Shown here: one piece after another, positions 1 to 11,166 of the stretch | Layout: the number at the start of each line of letters is the position of its first letter | Numbering within the stretch: the first letter of the stretch is position 1 | NCBI RefSeq assembly: GCF_002294985.1 | Contig: NZ_NSGE01000003.1 | Location: forward strand, 744,001 to 808,000 | Origin: Mesorhizobium sp. WSM3862 | Lineage (GTDB): Bacteria > Pseudomonadota > Alphaproteobacteria > Rhizobiales > Rhizobiaceae | Direction of reading: 5' to 3' | DNA: 64,000 bases | Notes under the pieces: generated by a model | What the model saw: the letters and a program-made list of their open reading frames with translations, nothing else | What the model was told of the DNA's origin: nothing | Database searches by the model: none | Program-made: the position numbers and the translations under genes

Positions 1-526
1 CTTCGACAAGGGGCGAAGGTCCCAGGAGTTGTTCACCGGCGGCTTTTGTCGAGTGCCGCCGCTCGACAGGCGCGCGACAGGTGAACGAAATAGGCCCCCC
101 TGACGCGTTTTCTGCACCCCAGTACCTGCGAAGGCTCACGCGCGGCCTAGCCCGGCTTCTGTGGCAAATGGCAATGGTTCCAACATCGCCCTGCCCGATT
201 TCACATGCCCTTCGCTTCGGCAGCGCAGACCAGCCGTCAGCGTGTTGGCGATAGAGCGTGAATTTCTCCTCGAGCGCCACGACTGCTTCGCCCTTGCTGC
301 GTTCAGTGGCCCGCCCACCGACATGCGCGCGCCGGCCGCCGAACATTGGTCATGACGGTCCAGAACAACGTCCCGGCACTGGGCCCATCCGCCGCCAAGG
401 ATCCGACGCTATCGGAGCCGAGGAACGTCGGGGAGAATCGCAGGGACTCGGACTGCAAAGACGAGTGTCGCTGACTCGCCCCGGGTAACTCCGGCGGCTG
501 TGCAATCGACTTTCCTTCGCGGCCGC
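1..526. other. No supported gene in the left edge
   Basis: No recognisable gene lies here. On the minus strand a frame beginning with ATG at 346 stays open to the window edge, about 115 codons. Its translation is rich in arginine, matches no family I know and has no clear ribosome binding site. It could be the start of a gene that leaves the window, or chance openness in GC-rich DNA; I favour chance. Confidence 0.3.
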
Positions 527-1909
527 CTAGCAGTTCGCGTCAGTCTGCGGATCGCACGCCTTGTTTTTCTGGCCCCGTGGCTTGGGCTTGGCCGCCTGCT
601 CGGGCTCGGCCTGCTGCTGCTCGGCGGCGGGCTGCTCCTTCGCCTTCCGTTTCTCAGGCTTGGCAGTCTGTTCCGGCTCGGCCTGCTGCTCGGCGGCGGG
701 CTGCTTCTTGGCCTTCCGTTTCTCAGGCTTGGCAGCCTGTTCCGGCTCGGCCTGCTGCTCGGCGGCGGGCTGCTTCTTGGCCTTCGGTTTCTCAGGCTTG
801 GTAGCCTGTTCCGGCTCGGTCTGCTGCTGCTCGGCGGCGGGCTGCGTCTTGGCCTTCGGCTTCTCGGGCTTGGCCGCCTGTTCCGGCTCCGCCTCCTGTT
901 CGGCGGCGGGCTGCTTCTTGCCCTTCGGCTTCTCAGGCTTGGCGGCCTGTTCCGGCTCGGCCTGCTGCTGCTCGGCGGCGGGCTGCTCAGGCTTGGCGGT
1001 CTCTTCCGGCTCCGCCCCATCGGCCCTTGCGCCTTCGGTCGGCTTCGATTTACGGCCAGCCTGAACCTGCTTCACCTGCTCGATGTCCTTTAGCTTAGCT
1101 GGTTTTGCCTTGGGGTCGGCTTTCACCTCACCTTCGAAGACCGCGACCGTGTCATTTTCCAATTTGCCGGACTGCTCGGGCGCGTCGGTCTTGCTGACCT
1201 TGACGGCAGTCACATTCTGGTCCGTCTCCTTTTCGATCACATCAACATCAATGACTTTGTTGACCACCACGTTGTTCTGGATGGTCACGTCGCCGGCCGG
1301 CTGGGCCGCCTCGACAATCCGCACAAACTCGGACCTATCACGGATAACAGCGACAGAAACGTCGGCAGCAAGGAATTCGCGGCTAGGGACTACCACCCAG
1401 TAATAATCCGGCGTCGTGTCGAAGGTTACCTCGATTGAAATCAAGTCCGGATCACGGCGCGGCGGCAGCGGAGCCCAAATGATGTGCTCCCTGTCACGAC
1501 GCCAAGTCACCCATGCTGGCGCCCAGCGAGTGCCCGGAACCCAGTACCAGCCGATATCGTCGGCATAGCCCCACCGGCCGTAATGGTACGTCGCCCAGCC
1601 GAATGGCTCGTCGGATACCCAGAGCCAGCCATACTCCTCTGTATAGACCCAATGGCCCAGGGTATACGGGCGCCAATCGTCAGGTACATCAGTTGGCACG
1701 AAAACGGTCGCTCCATGATACGAGACCCAATCGCCATGGGACGACAGGTCTTCGTAGAATGTGCTGATCGAAACCTCGGTGGCGGCCCTTGCCTGCGACA
1801 CTAGCGAGAATGGTGGAATCTGGTTGGGGATATCAACGACCGTAAGCAGACAGGCGGTTACGCCGCCCAGCATCAGCCGTACCGCATTTTGGGCAAGGAC
1901 GCGTTTCAT
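527..1909 (-). CDS. Secreted DUF6600-type protein with C-terminal tandem repeats
   Basis: A 460-residue protein of unknown function. The first 42 or so residues form a signal peptide ending near an AxA site, so it should be exported. Residues about 45-165 hold aromatic repeats (GHWVYTEEYGWLWVS, YGRWGYADDIGWYWVPG, WAPAWVTWR) typical of the DUF6600 / WxxGxW-like family. After a charged middle region, residues about 300-450 contain six copies of a 23-24 residue unit of the form QPAAEQQAEPEQAAKPEK followed by a short basic tail. The tail ends in two cysteines (NKACDPQTDANC). GGAGGAAGACTGGG precedes the ATG. The repeat suggests an extended periplasmic or cell-wall spacer; this is inference. Confidence 0.85.
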   Translation of the reverse strand: MKRVLAQNAVRLMLGGVTACLLTVVDIPNQIPPFSLVSQARAATEVSISTFYEDLSSHGDWVSYHGATVFVPTDVPDDWRPYTLGHWVYTEEYGWLWVSDEPFGWATYHYGRWGYADDIGWYWVPGTRWAPAWVTWRRDREHIIWAPLPPRRDPDLISIEVTFDTTPDYYWVVVPSREFLAADVSVAVIRDRSEFVRIVEAAQPAGDVTIQNNVVVNKVIDVDVIEKETDQNVTAVKVSKTDAPEQSGKLENDTVAVFEGEVKADPKAKPAKLKDIEQVKQVQAGRKSKPTEGARADGAEPEETAKPEQPAAEQQQAEPEQAAKPEKPKGKKQPAAEQEAEPEQAAKPEKPKAKTQPAAEQQQTEPEQATKPEKPKAKKQPAAEQQAEPEQAAKPEKRKAKKQPAAEQQAEPEQTAKPEKRKAKEQPAAEQQQAEPEQAAKPKPRGQKNKACDPQTDANC

Positions 1910-2345
1910 CCCAGTCTTCCTCCGAAACAGATGCGCCCTTCATCTTGAAAACTCACCGGCAATCGGATTGTTCCGCCTTGCTCCCGTCCAGGGCTCGTGG
2001 ACCTTGCAAATGGTAGCTATGGCGAGCCATTGAACGTAATCGCCTGATGGCCGAACTTCGCGGAAGCTTAAAGTACCGTCATCAGGTTTTGAGGGCTGAT
2101 TTGCAGAATTTACCTTTAGTTTTCAGCTGCTGGGCGTGGAAAAAGGTACGGTCAGAAGCCCTCTGTGACGTGACGGTACTGTCAAAAATCATCGTGGCAA
2201 TGTGGGTGAGGTCCGGCAACCGGTACGGCAGCTCCAAACGACGCACACCGATAACCGGCGAAAATTGCCGGCCAAAACTATCTTTTATCTCAGTGACTTA
2301 GATCGAACTCTAGCGCAATTTCAGCGATGTTCGGATAGGCCTGAA
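1910..2345. other. Intergenic region, no gene seen
   Basis: These 436 bases separate the DUF6600 gene from the end of guaA and are less GC-rich than the neighbours. Short open frames occur but lack coding character and ribosome binding sites. The right part should contain any guaA terminator, but I see no convincing hairpin with a T-run. The left part must hold the promoter of the DUF6600 gene. Confidence 0.4.
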
Positions 2346-3902
2346 TCATTCCCACTCGATGGTGCCCGGGGGCTTCGACGTAACGTCGTAAACGACGCGA
2401 TTGATGCCTTTCACCTCGTTGATGATGCGGGTGGCGGCGGCGCCCAGGAAGTTCATGTCGTAGTGGTAGAAATCGGCCGTCATGCCGTCGACCGATGAGA
2501 CAGCGCGCAGCGCGCAGACGAATTCGTAGGTGCGGCCGTCGCCCATTACGCCGACGGTCTGCACCGGCAAGAGCACGGCGAAGGCCTGCCAGATGGCATC
2601 GTAGAGGCCGGCCTTGCGGATCTCGTCGAGGTAGATGGCGTCGGCCTCGCGCAGGATCTCCAGCTTCTCGCGGGTGATGCCGCCCGGGCAGCGTATGGCG
2701 AGGCCAGGACCCGGGAACGGATGGCGGCCGATGAAGCTTTCGGGCAGGCCGAGCTCTCGGCCCAGCGCCCTCACCTCGTCCTTGAACAACTCGCGCAGCG
2801 GCTCGACCAGCTTCATGTTCATGCGCTCGGGCAGGCCGCCGACATTGTGATGCGACTTGATCGTCACCGACGGGCCGCCGGAGAAGGAGACGCTTTCGAT
2901 GACGTCGGGATAGAGCGTGCCCTGCGCCAGGAAGTCGGCGCCGCCAAGTTTCTTCGCCTCTTCCTCGAACACCTCGATGAACAGGCGGCCGATGGTCTTG
3001 CGCTTCTTTTCCGGATCGCTCTCGCCTTCCAGCGCCGAAATGAAGCGGTCGGAAGCGTCGACCAGGATCAGCGGCAGGTTGTAATGCTGGCGGAACATCT
3101 CCACCACGCTTTTCGCCTCGTCCTTCCGCATCAGGCCGTGGTCGACGAGGATGCAGGTCAACTGATCGCCGACCGCCTCGTGGATCAGGAGCGCAGCGAC
3201 CGAGGAATCGACGCCGCCCGACAGCGCGCAGATCACCTTGCCCTTGCCGACCTGCTTGCGGATCGCCTCGACCGCCTGCTCGCGATAGGCAGCCATGGTC
3301 CAGCCCGTGCTGAGGCCGGCGATATGGTGGACGAAGTTGCTCAGCAGCCTCGCGCCGTCCGGGGTATGGACGACCTCGGGATGGAACTGCACCGCGTAAA
3401 ACTTCCGTGCCTCGTCGGCAATCGCTGCGAAGGGCGCGCCGGTTGAGGTGCCGACGATCTTGAATCCTTCCGGAATGGCGGTGACGCGGTCGCCGTGGCT
3501 CATCCAGACCTGATGACGCGTGCCCCTGGCCCAGACACCGTCGAACAGCGCGCAGTCATCCTCGATCTCCAGGAAGGCCCGGCCGAACTCGCGGTGATGG
3601 CCGGCTTCGACCTTGCCGCCGAGCTGAGCGCACATCGTCTGCTCGCCATAGCAGATGCCGAGCACCGGAATGCCGGACGAAAAGACCTCGTCGGGCGCGC
3701 GGGGCGAGCCGATGTCGACGGTCGAGTGCGGACTGCCCGATAGGATGACGGCCTTCGGCCGGATGCGGCGGAAGCCCTCCGCGGCTGACTGGAACGGAAC
3801 GATCTCGCAGTAGACCCCGGCCTCGCGCACGCGCCGCGCGATCAGCTGCGTGACCTGGCTGCCGAAGTCGATGATGAGAACGGTGTCGGGATGTGTCGTC
3901 AT
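2346..3902 (-). CDS. guaA: GMP synthase (glutamine-hydrolysing)
   Basis: Converts XMP, glutamine and ATP to GMP in the last step of guanine nucleotide synthesis. The 518-residue length is normal. The N-terminal class I amidotransferase domain shows the nucleophile elbow GICYGEQ and the His/Glu motif QFHPEVVHT. It is followed by the ATP pyrophosphatase P-loop [12 protein letters not shown] (about residue 230) and the C-terminal dimerisation domain, ending in the conserved GTIEWE. The start is ATG with an AAAGG box upstream. It follows the nucleosidase gene on the same strand, separated by a 174-base gap filled with an interspersed palindrome, so it may have its own promoter. Confidence 0.97.
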   Translation of the reverse strand: MTTHPDTVLIIDFGSQVTQLIARRVREAGVYCEIVPFQSAAEGFRRIRPKAVILSGSPHSTVDIGSPRAPDEVFSSGIPVLGICYGEQTMCAQLGGKVEAGHHREFGRAFLEIEDDCALFDGVWARGTRHQVWMSHGDRVTAIPEGFKIVGTSTGAPFAAIADEARKFYAVQFHPEVVHTPDGARLLSNFVHHIAGLSTGWTMAAYREQAVEAIRKQVGKGKVICALSGGVDSSVAALLIHEAVGDQLTCILVDHGLMRKDEAKSVVEMFRQHYNLPLILVDASDRFISALEGESDPEKKRKTIGRLFIEVFEEEAKKLGGADFLAQGTLYPDVIESVSFSGGPSVTIKSHHNVGGLPERMNMKLVEPLRELFKDEVRALGRELGLPESFIGRHPFPGPGLAIRCPGGITREKLEILREADAIYLDEIRKAGLYDAIWQAFAVLLPVQTVGVMGDGRTYEFVCALRAVSSVDGMTADFYHYDMNFLGAAATRIINEVKGINRVVYDVTSKPPGTIEWE

Positions 3903-3976
3903 GGCGAGCCTTTAAAGAAAGAACCGATTCGGCGCAATGGTGGCGCGTTGCGGCGTTCGGTCCTTGCCAAAACGCC

Positions 3977-4076
3977 TAAAGCGCGTCGCGTCGAACGGGC
4001 CCAGGCGACGAGCTTCAAGTTTCATCTGATGCATGTCGTTCTCCCAAAACCGCTGCGCACTTTTGGGCGACATGCA
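3977..4076. repeat. Interspersed palindromic repeat, type A
   Basis: The element begins with a TAAAGCGCGTCGCG box and ends in a hairpin with 9-base arms TGCATGTCG (4030-4038) and CGACATGCA (4068-4076), plus an inner CCCAAAA/TTTTGGG pairing. The right arm abuts the stop codon of the nucleosidase gene. Related copies occur at 7639-7735, 38363-38409 and 52924-52983. Such elements are scattered through Mesorhizobium intergenic regions; a function is not shown. Confidence 0.75.
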
Positions 4077-4715
4077 TTAAGTAAGGCCGATCGCGCCGGA
4101 CGCAATCGCCTGCTCTAGCAGACCTATCGCCGCCGCCAGCTTCTCGTCGATGACGTGCAGATACTCGGTCCAGTCGCCGACATGCCTGAGATCGACCGCG
4201 CCGTCGGAAATACCGCGCAGGCCGATCAGCGGCACGCCGAACAGCTGGCAGGCGCGCAGGCAGGCGAAGGTCTCCATGTCGACCATGTCGGCGTCGATCG
4301 CGTCATAGGCGGCCCCGGTGACGATGGCGCCTCCGGTCGACAGCGTCGCGGTCCTGATGCCGGGAATGACGAAGGGCAGCGGCACCGTCACCGGCAGGTC
4401 GAGGAACGGCGTCGCGCCCTTCGCGAAGCCGAGCGGCGAAGCGTCGATGTCGCGGTAGCTCACCGACACGGCCTGGTAGATTTCGGTCTGTTCGAGCGTT
4501 CGGCTTCCCGCGGAGCCCAGCGATACGACGAGATCCGGCAGCGCATCCTCGGCCTTCAACGTGGCGAGCTCGGCGCCGAGGCGCACACCGGCCTCGACCG
4601 GGCCGACGCCGGTCATCAGCGGCGTGAACAGCTTTTTGAGATGCGGACCGTATTCGGCCTCGGCCGCCATGACGAAGAGGACGGATTTTTCCCCTATCCG
4701 CGCAACGCTCGCCAT
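4077..4715 (-). CDS. mtnN: 5'-methylthioadenosine/S-adenosylhomocysteine nucleosidase
   Basis: Cleaves the N-glycosidic bond of methylthioadenosine or S-adenosylhomocysteine, releasing adenine and recycling methyl-cycle by-products. The 212 residues belong to the purine phosphorylase/nucleosidase fold. Visible motifs are the N-terminal acidic MAAEAEYG, the ribose-binding DMVDMETFA and the base-binding SDGA segment with its catalytic Asp. It starts three bases after the stop of the thioesterase gene, so the two are probably translated together. A sibling futalosine hydrolase function is possible from the fold alone, but no menaquinone genes are near. Confidence 0.85.
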   Translation of the reverse strand: MASVARIGEKSVLFVMAAEAEYGPHLKKLFTPLMTGVGPVEAGVRLGAELATLKAEDALPDLVVSLGSAGSRTLEQTEIYQAVSVSYRDIDASPLGFAKGATPFLDLPVTVPLPFVIPGIRTATLSTGGAIVTGAAYDAIDADMVDMETFACLRACQLFGVPLIGLRGISDGAVDLRHVGDWTEYLHVIDEKLAAAIGLLEQAIASGAIGLT

Positions 4716-4718
4716 GGA

Positions 4719-5177
4719 TCACCCCTCGATGCCGTCGCGGCCGACCACCGTCATCATTGTGCCGGTCATGGTGGCGATCAGCTTGGCCTCGCCATCGGCG
4801 GCGAAAGCATAGGCCTGGCCGTCGGCAACAATGATGGTGCGGCCCGGCTTGGTCACCGAGCCGCGGAACAGGAAGCGCTCGCCCTTCCCCGGTGCGAGCA
4901 GGTTGACCTTGAATTCGATGGTCAGCACGCTGGAATTCTGCGGCATCAACGAGAAGGCGGCATAGCCGCAGGCCGAGTCCAGCGCGGTCGAGATGACGCC
5001 GGCATGCAGGAAGCCATGCTGCTGGGTGAGCGAAGGGGCGTAGGGCATCTCGATCTCGATGATGCCGGGCGTGACCAGCGTCAGCTCCGCGCCGATGGTG
5101 GCCATGGCCTTCTGGCGGGCAAAGGAAGTCCTGACGCGATCCTCATAGTCGGGAGCGGGTACGATCTTGGCTGCCAT
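4719..5177 (-). CDS. PaaI-type hotdog thioesterase
   Basis: A 152-residue hotdog-fold acyl-CoA thioesterase of the PaaI/YdiI group. The family motif appears as QQHGFLHAGVISTALDSA, followed by a long beta-rich core (VLTIEFKVNLLAPGKGERF). I take the ATG at 5177 as the start because the longer frame would need a TTG at 5234 and because GGCGAAGG lies just upstream of 5177. The substrate cannot be told from sequence. It sits between an rRNA methyltransferase gene and the nucleosidase gene, with a 3-base gap to the latter. Confidence 0.85.
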   Translation of the reverse strand: MAAKIVPAPDYEDRVRTSFARQKAMATIGAELTLVTPGIIEIEMPYAPSLTQQHGFLHAGVISTALDSACGYAAFSLMPQNSSVLTIEFKVNLLAPGKGERFLFRGSVTKPGRTIIVADGQAYAFAADGEAKLIATMTGTMMTVVGRDGIEG

Positions 5178-5270
5178 GGCCTTCGCCTCATTTTTGCTGG
5201 CGAAGCTTATTGCAGAGGCAGGCAGGACAGGCAATCGCTTATGTTGCAGCGCAGCAAATGCCGGCTGCCC

Positions 5271-6560
5271 TCATGCGGCCCTGCGCAGGGCGTGGAAATA
5301 GAACCCGTCAGTGCCACTGAGCGCCGGCGACAGCGAGATGCCACCGGCTTCGCCAATACGCGCAGCGCCCTCGTGGCCGGGGAAACGGCCGTCCCAGAGT
5401 TGGCGGTGGTCGACCGGCGCAAAGTCGCCGTGGCGCTCGCGGAAGGCGGCGACCTGCTCGCCGTTTTCGGCATCGAACACCGAGCAAGTGATATAGACCA
5501 GCAGCCCGCCGGGCTTCACGAAAGCCTGCGCCATGTCGAGGATCGCCTGCTGCTCACCTTTGCGGGCATCGAGCTGTCTGTCCGTCAGCCGCCACTTGGC
5601 GTCCGGGCGCCGCCGCCAGGTGCCGCTGCCGGTGCAGGGCGCATCGATCAGCACGAGGTCCATATGACCGGTGAGCGGCGCGAGTTCCGCGGGCTTGCTG
5701 ACGACCTGGATGTTGCGGCTGTGCGCGCGGCGGATGCGCTCGAAGATCGGCGCCAGCCGCACCTTTTCCGCATCATGGGCGAAGACCTGGCCGCGATTGT
5801 CCATCTCTGCCGAAAGCGCCAGGGTCTTGCCCCCGGCGCCCGCGCAATAGTCGAGCACCTGCATGCCTGGCTCGGCGCCGGCGAGCGCTGCCGCAAGCTG
5901 CGAGCCCTCGTCCTGCACCTCGAACCAGCCTTTCTGGAAGGCGGGCTCGGCCTGGACGTTCGGATGCCTGCCGTCGCCATTGATCGGCGGGATGCGAATG
6001 CCGTGCGGCGCGATTGCCGCAGGTGCTGCACCGGTGCCCTGAAGTTCCATCAGCACCTTACCACGGTCTGCCTGCAGCGCATTGACCCTGAGGTCCAGCG
6101 GCGGGCGCATCGCGAGAGCCGCGCCCTCTTCGACCCAGGCATCGCCAAAGGCGTGTTGGAGGAGCGGCGCGCACCAGTCCGGAACATCGGCCCGCACGGC
6201 ATCCGGCGCATCGGCGAGCCTGCCGGAGGCTGCCGCTTTCAGTTCGGCGGCGCTGAGCAGCGGCGGCGCGAATTTGTCGCCGTCGAGAGCGTCATTCAGT
6301 GACCGCGCCGTCTGGCCCCATTCCAGAAGCAACGCGCCGAAGCCGATGGCGCGCGGCGTCTCCTGGCCGAAGAGCCAGCCGGCCGAGCGCTTGCGGCGTA
6401 GCGCGTCGTAGACGATGTTGCCGATCGCCGCGCGGTCGCCGCCACCGGCAAAGCGGTGCGACAAGCCCCAGTCGCGCAAGGCGTCGGCCACCGGCCGATG
6501 CCTCCGGCCGATGTCTTCAAGCACTTCGATGGCCGCCGCCAGCCTTCCGCCCAGTCTCAT
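5271..6560 (-). CDS. RsmB/NOP-family RNA (cytosine-5-)-methyltransferase
   Basis: A 429-residue S-adenosylmethionine-dependent m5C methyltransferase, probably acting on 16S rRNA. The N-terminal half is the variable helical region. The Rossmann domain has the SAM motif VLDYCAGAGGKTLALSAEM, the DAPCTGSGTWRRRPD motif IV with the first catalytic Cys, and the motif VI segment YITCSVFDAENGEQV with the second Cys. Which cytosine is modified cannot be decided; canonical RsmB has an added NusB-like domain that is only partly visible here. ATG at 6560 has GGAAGCAGG upstream. It is first of four minus-strand genes running to guaA. Confidence 0.9.
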   Translation of the reverse strand: MRLGGRLAAAIEVLEDIGRRHRPVADALRDWGLSHRFAGGGDRAAIGNIVYDALRRKRSAGWLFGQETPRAIGFGALLLEWGQTARSLNDALDGDKFAPPLLSAAELKAAASGRLADAPDAVRADVPDWCAPLLQHAFGDAWVEEGAALAMRPPLDLRVNALQADRGKVLMELQGTGAAPAAIAPHGIRIPPINGDGRHPNVQAEPAFQKGWFEVQDEGSQLAAALAGAEPGMQVLDYCAGAGGKTLALSAEMDNRGQVFAHDAEKVRLAPIFERIRRAHSRNIQVVSKPAELAPLTGHMDLVLIDAPCTGSGTWRRRPDAKWRLTDRQLDARKGEQQAILDMAQAFVKPGGLLVYITCSVFDAENGEQVAAFRERHGDFAPVDHRQLWDGRFPGHEGAARIGEAGGISLSPALSGTDGFYFHALRRAA

Positions 6561-6893
6561 TCCTGCTTCCGTCTATCGTTGCTTTCCGCCCTGCTCTTAG
6601 AGCCTTTCCGGCTCCGATTGAAACACTTCTCTTGCGGTGAAGCCAAAACGACCTGTCCCATACCATCGCGTCCATGCAACAGGCGGAAGGTTCTCTCGCG
6701 GCAGTCGGCGGTCAGCGGATAACAAGAAAAACGCCTCGCACATGAAACTTCTCTAATGTCTTGACTGGCGGATGCAAAGCAATACCGCTGGCTTAACACT
6801 CAGCTTTCCAAGTTTTGCCGGCAGGAATACTCTTTCGTCTGTGATTCGCGACGCGGAAAACGCGGTCTGGCGGATCCCTATGAGGAGAGGGCA
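6561..6893. other. Divergent intergenic region
   Basis: This region separates the methyltransferase gene (minus) and aqpZ (plus) and must hold both promoters. A GAGGAGAGGG ribosome binding site for aqpZ lies at its right end. I see no riboswitch, repeat or small gene I can support. Confidence 0.4.
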
Positions 6894-7571
6894 ATGAAGA
6901 CTTATCTGGCAGAAGTTCTAGGCACGTTTCTGTTGGTGTTCATCGGCACGGCCTCCGTGGTCACGGGCGGCTTCGGCGGCGCGCTGCCGCTCGGACAGGA
7001 AGGGATCGGCCTGGCGTTCGGCATCGGCCTGATCGCCGCGGCCTATGCGATCGGCCCGATCTCGGGCGCGCATCTCAATCCGGCGGTGACGCTCGGCGTG
7101 TTCCTTGCGGGGCGGATGCCGGCGAGGGAAGTCGTGCCTTACTGGATCGCGCAGATCATCGGCGCCATCATCGCTTCGCTGGCGCTGTGGATCATCGTCA
7201 CCGGTCAGGCCGGCGGCCACACCGGGGGCTTCGGCGCCAATGGCTGGGACGAGGCGAAATGGGGCATCAGCTCGGCCTTCCTGTGGGAGCTGATCGGCAC
7301 CTTCACCTTCGTCACCGTCATTCTCGGCGTCACCAACGCCAAGCACATGACGGCCTTTGCCGGCCTGGTGATAGGCCTAACGCTGGCAGGGCTCCACTTT
7401 GCCATGATCCCGGTGACGGGCACTTCGGTCAATCCGGCGCGCTCGATCGGCCCGGCGCTGTTTTCGGGCGGCGCGGCGCTCGGCCAGCTCTGGCTGTTCA
7501 TCGTCGCGCCACTGATCGGCGGGGCGATCGCCGGCATCGTTGCCAAGACTGGCATCTTCGAAAAAGACTGA
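6894..7571 (+). CDS. aqpZ: Aquaporin Z
   Basis: A water channel of the inner membrane. At 225 residues it has the normal length and six hydrophobic segments. The two pore-forming half-helices carry intact NPA boxes, SGAHLNPAVTLG (about residue 63) and GTSVNPARSIGPAL (about residue 182), the second with the aquaporin-type Arg after NPA. It is a single-gene unit: it has a strong ribosome binding site and is followed within 20 bases by a strong terminator. Confidence 0.95.
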   Translation: MKTYLAEVLGTFLLVFIGTASVVTGGFGGALPLGQEGIGLAFGIGLIAAAYAIGPISGAHLNPAVTLGVFLAGRMPAREVVPYWIAQIIGAIIASLALWIIVTGQAGGHTGGFGANGWDEAKWGISSAFLWELIGTFTFVTVILGVTNAKHMTAFAGLVIGLTLAGLHFAMIPVTGTSVNPARSIGPALFSGGAALGQLWLFIVAPLIGGAIAGIVAKTGIFEKD

Positions 7572-7591
7572 TACCTACTTTACCCAATGCA

Positions 7592-7623
7592 AAAGGCGCG
7601 GGCATGAACCCGCGCCTTTTTTT
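7592..7623 (+). terminator. Rho-independent terminator of aqpZ
   Basis: A GC-rich 10-base stem (AAGGCGCGGG paired with CCCGCGCCTT) with a short CATGAA loop is followed by an unbroken run of T. It lies 20 bases after the aqpZ stop. Confidence 0.9.
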
Positions 7624-7638
7624 GGGGGCATGAGATCT

Positions 7639-7735
7639 AAAGCGTATCGCGATCTTTCAGTTTCGCTCAGTGCGCTTTAGTTTTTTTAATTTGCGCATGT
7701 CTTTGTCCCGAAACCGGTTCCCACTCTCGGGAGAC
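7639..7735. repeat. Interspersed repeat, type A variant
   Basis: It starts with AAAGCGTATCGCGATC, has an inner GCGCTTTAG arm, and carries the box GCGCATGTCTTTGTCCCG followed by AAACCGG. These are the same building blocks as at 3977-4076, but the distal arm is degenerate. It fills the gap between the aqpZ terminator and the katG stop. Confidence 0.55.
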
Positions 7736-7740
7736 CTGCT

Positions 7741-10105
<2,365 letters not shown>

Positions 10106-11014
10106 ATGATCGGCCTCACCGTGCGACAGATGCTTTATTTCGACGCGCTGGCGCAGACGCTGCATTTCGGCCGCGCCGCGAAGCTTGCCGGCGTCAGCCA
10201 GCCGGCGCTCTCCGGCCAGATCGCCGAAATGGAAGAGCGGCTGAACTGTCTTCTGTTCGAGCGCGGCGGCAAGACGGTGCGGATGACGGACGAAGCGCTT
10301 GTGCTGCAGCCGCGCATCGAGCGCATTCTTGCCGATATACGTGACGTCGAGACGACCGCCCGGCGCGGCCGCCCCGCGATGGAAGGCCGCTTCCGGCTGG
10401 GCATCATCCCGACCGTAGCGCCCTATCTCCTGCCGAGGGTCCTGCCGGAATTGAAGAAGCATTTCCCGGGCCTGCAGCTCGAACTGCGCGAGGCGGTGAC
10501 GGCATCGTTGGTCGAGGACAATGTCTCGGGCAAGCTCGACGCTTTCATCGCCGCGCTGCCGCTCGACCATCCGGGGCTCGTCACGGAAGAGCTCTTCCCG
10601 GACCGCTTCTTCCTTGCGGTGCCCGCCGGCGATCCGGCTTTCGCCTCGCCGCCCGTGCCGCCGGAAAGCCCGGCGCTGGAACGGCTGATGCTGCTCGAGG
10701 AAGGCCATTGCCTGCGCGAACAGGCTCTGGCCGTCTGTGGCAATGTTCGACCGGTGGCGATGGCAAGCTATGGCGCCACCAGTCTCACCACCCTCTTGCA
10801 GATGGTGGCGCATGGGCTGGGCGTGACGCTGGTTCCGGAAATGGCGGCAAACGCCGCGGGCGTCATGCCGGACCTGAAGATCGTGCCGTTCCAGGAGCCG
10901 ATGCCGCAGCGCATGATCTGCCTCGCATGGCGGCGCAACAAAGCGCGCCAGGACGAATGCGTGGAACTGGCAAAGATCATACGGGGATTGGATCAGGCGG
11001 TGCTGGCGAGCTGA
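10106..11014 (+). CDS. oxyR: Hydrogen peroxide-sensing LysR regulator OxyR
   Basis: A 302-residue LysR-type activator. The N-terminal winged helix-turn-helix (MIGLTVRQMLYFDALAQTLH, then AAKLAGVSQPALS) is followed by the substrate-binding-like regulatory domain. The redox pair is present as GHCLREQALAVC, C202 and C211, corresponding to the disulfide-forming cysteines of E. coli OxyR. Divergent orientation to katG supports the assignment. The start has only a weak ribosome binding site. Confidence 0.95.
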   Translation: MIGLTVRQMLYFDALAQTLHFGRAAKLAGVSQPALSGQIAEMEERLNCLLFERGGKTVRMTDEALVLQPRIERILADIRDVETTARRGRPAMEGRFRLGIIPTVAPYLLPRVLPELKKHFPGLQLELREAVTASLVEDNVSGKLDAFIAALPLDHPGLVTEELFPDRFFLAVPAGDPAFASPPVPPESPALERLMLLEEGHCLREQALAVCGNVRPVAMASYGATSLTTLLQMVAHGLGVTLVPEMAANAAGVMPDLKIVPFQEPMPQRMICLAWRRNKARQDECVELAKIIRGLDQAVLAS

Positions 11015-11166
11015 CCCTGGATTCTGAACTTTCCCAATCTCAGTTCTCAGCCAACGCCTGGTATCGGAAGCTTCTGCTGCTTACCCGAGCTAACGCTGCC
11101 CGCTTCTGAAATGCGATAGTGCGGTTCCAACCTCGTGTTCTCTATCCTGCGTTCGATTACCAGCCT

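Noticed and set aside
500..1093. Leu/Gly-rich plus-strand frame that looks like a repetitive membrane protein
   Set aside because: It is the complement of the repeat region of the DUF6600 gene; the leucine-glycine pattern is a by-product of the Ala/Glu/Gln/Lys codons.
2047..2301. 84-codon plus-strand frame before guaA
   Set aside because: It has no ribosome binding site and no family resemblance, and lies in AT-richer intergenic DNA.
4155..6302. 715-codon plus-strand open frame
   Set aside because: It lies opposite the nucleosidase, thioesterase and rRNA methyltransferase genes, all of which have clear motifs. Long antisense frames are expected at this GC content.
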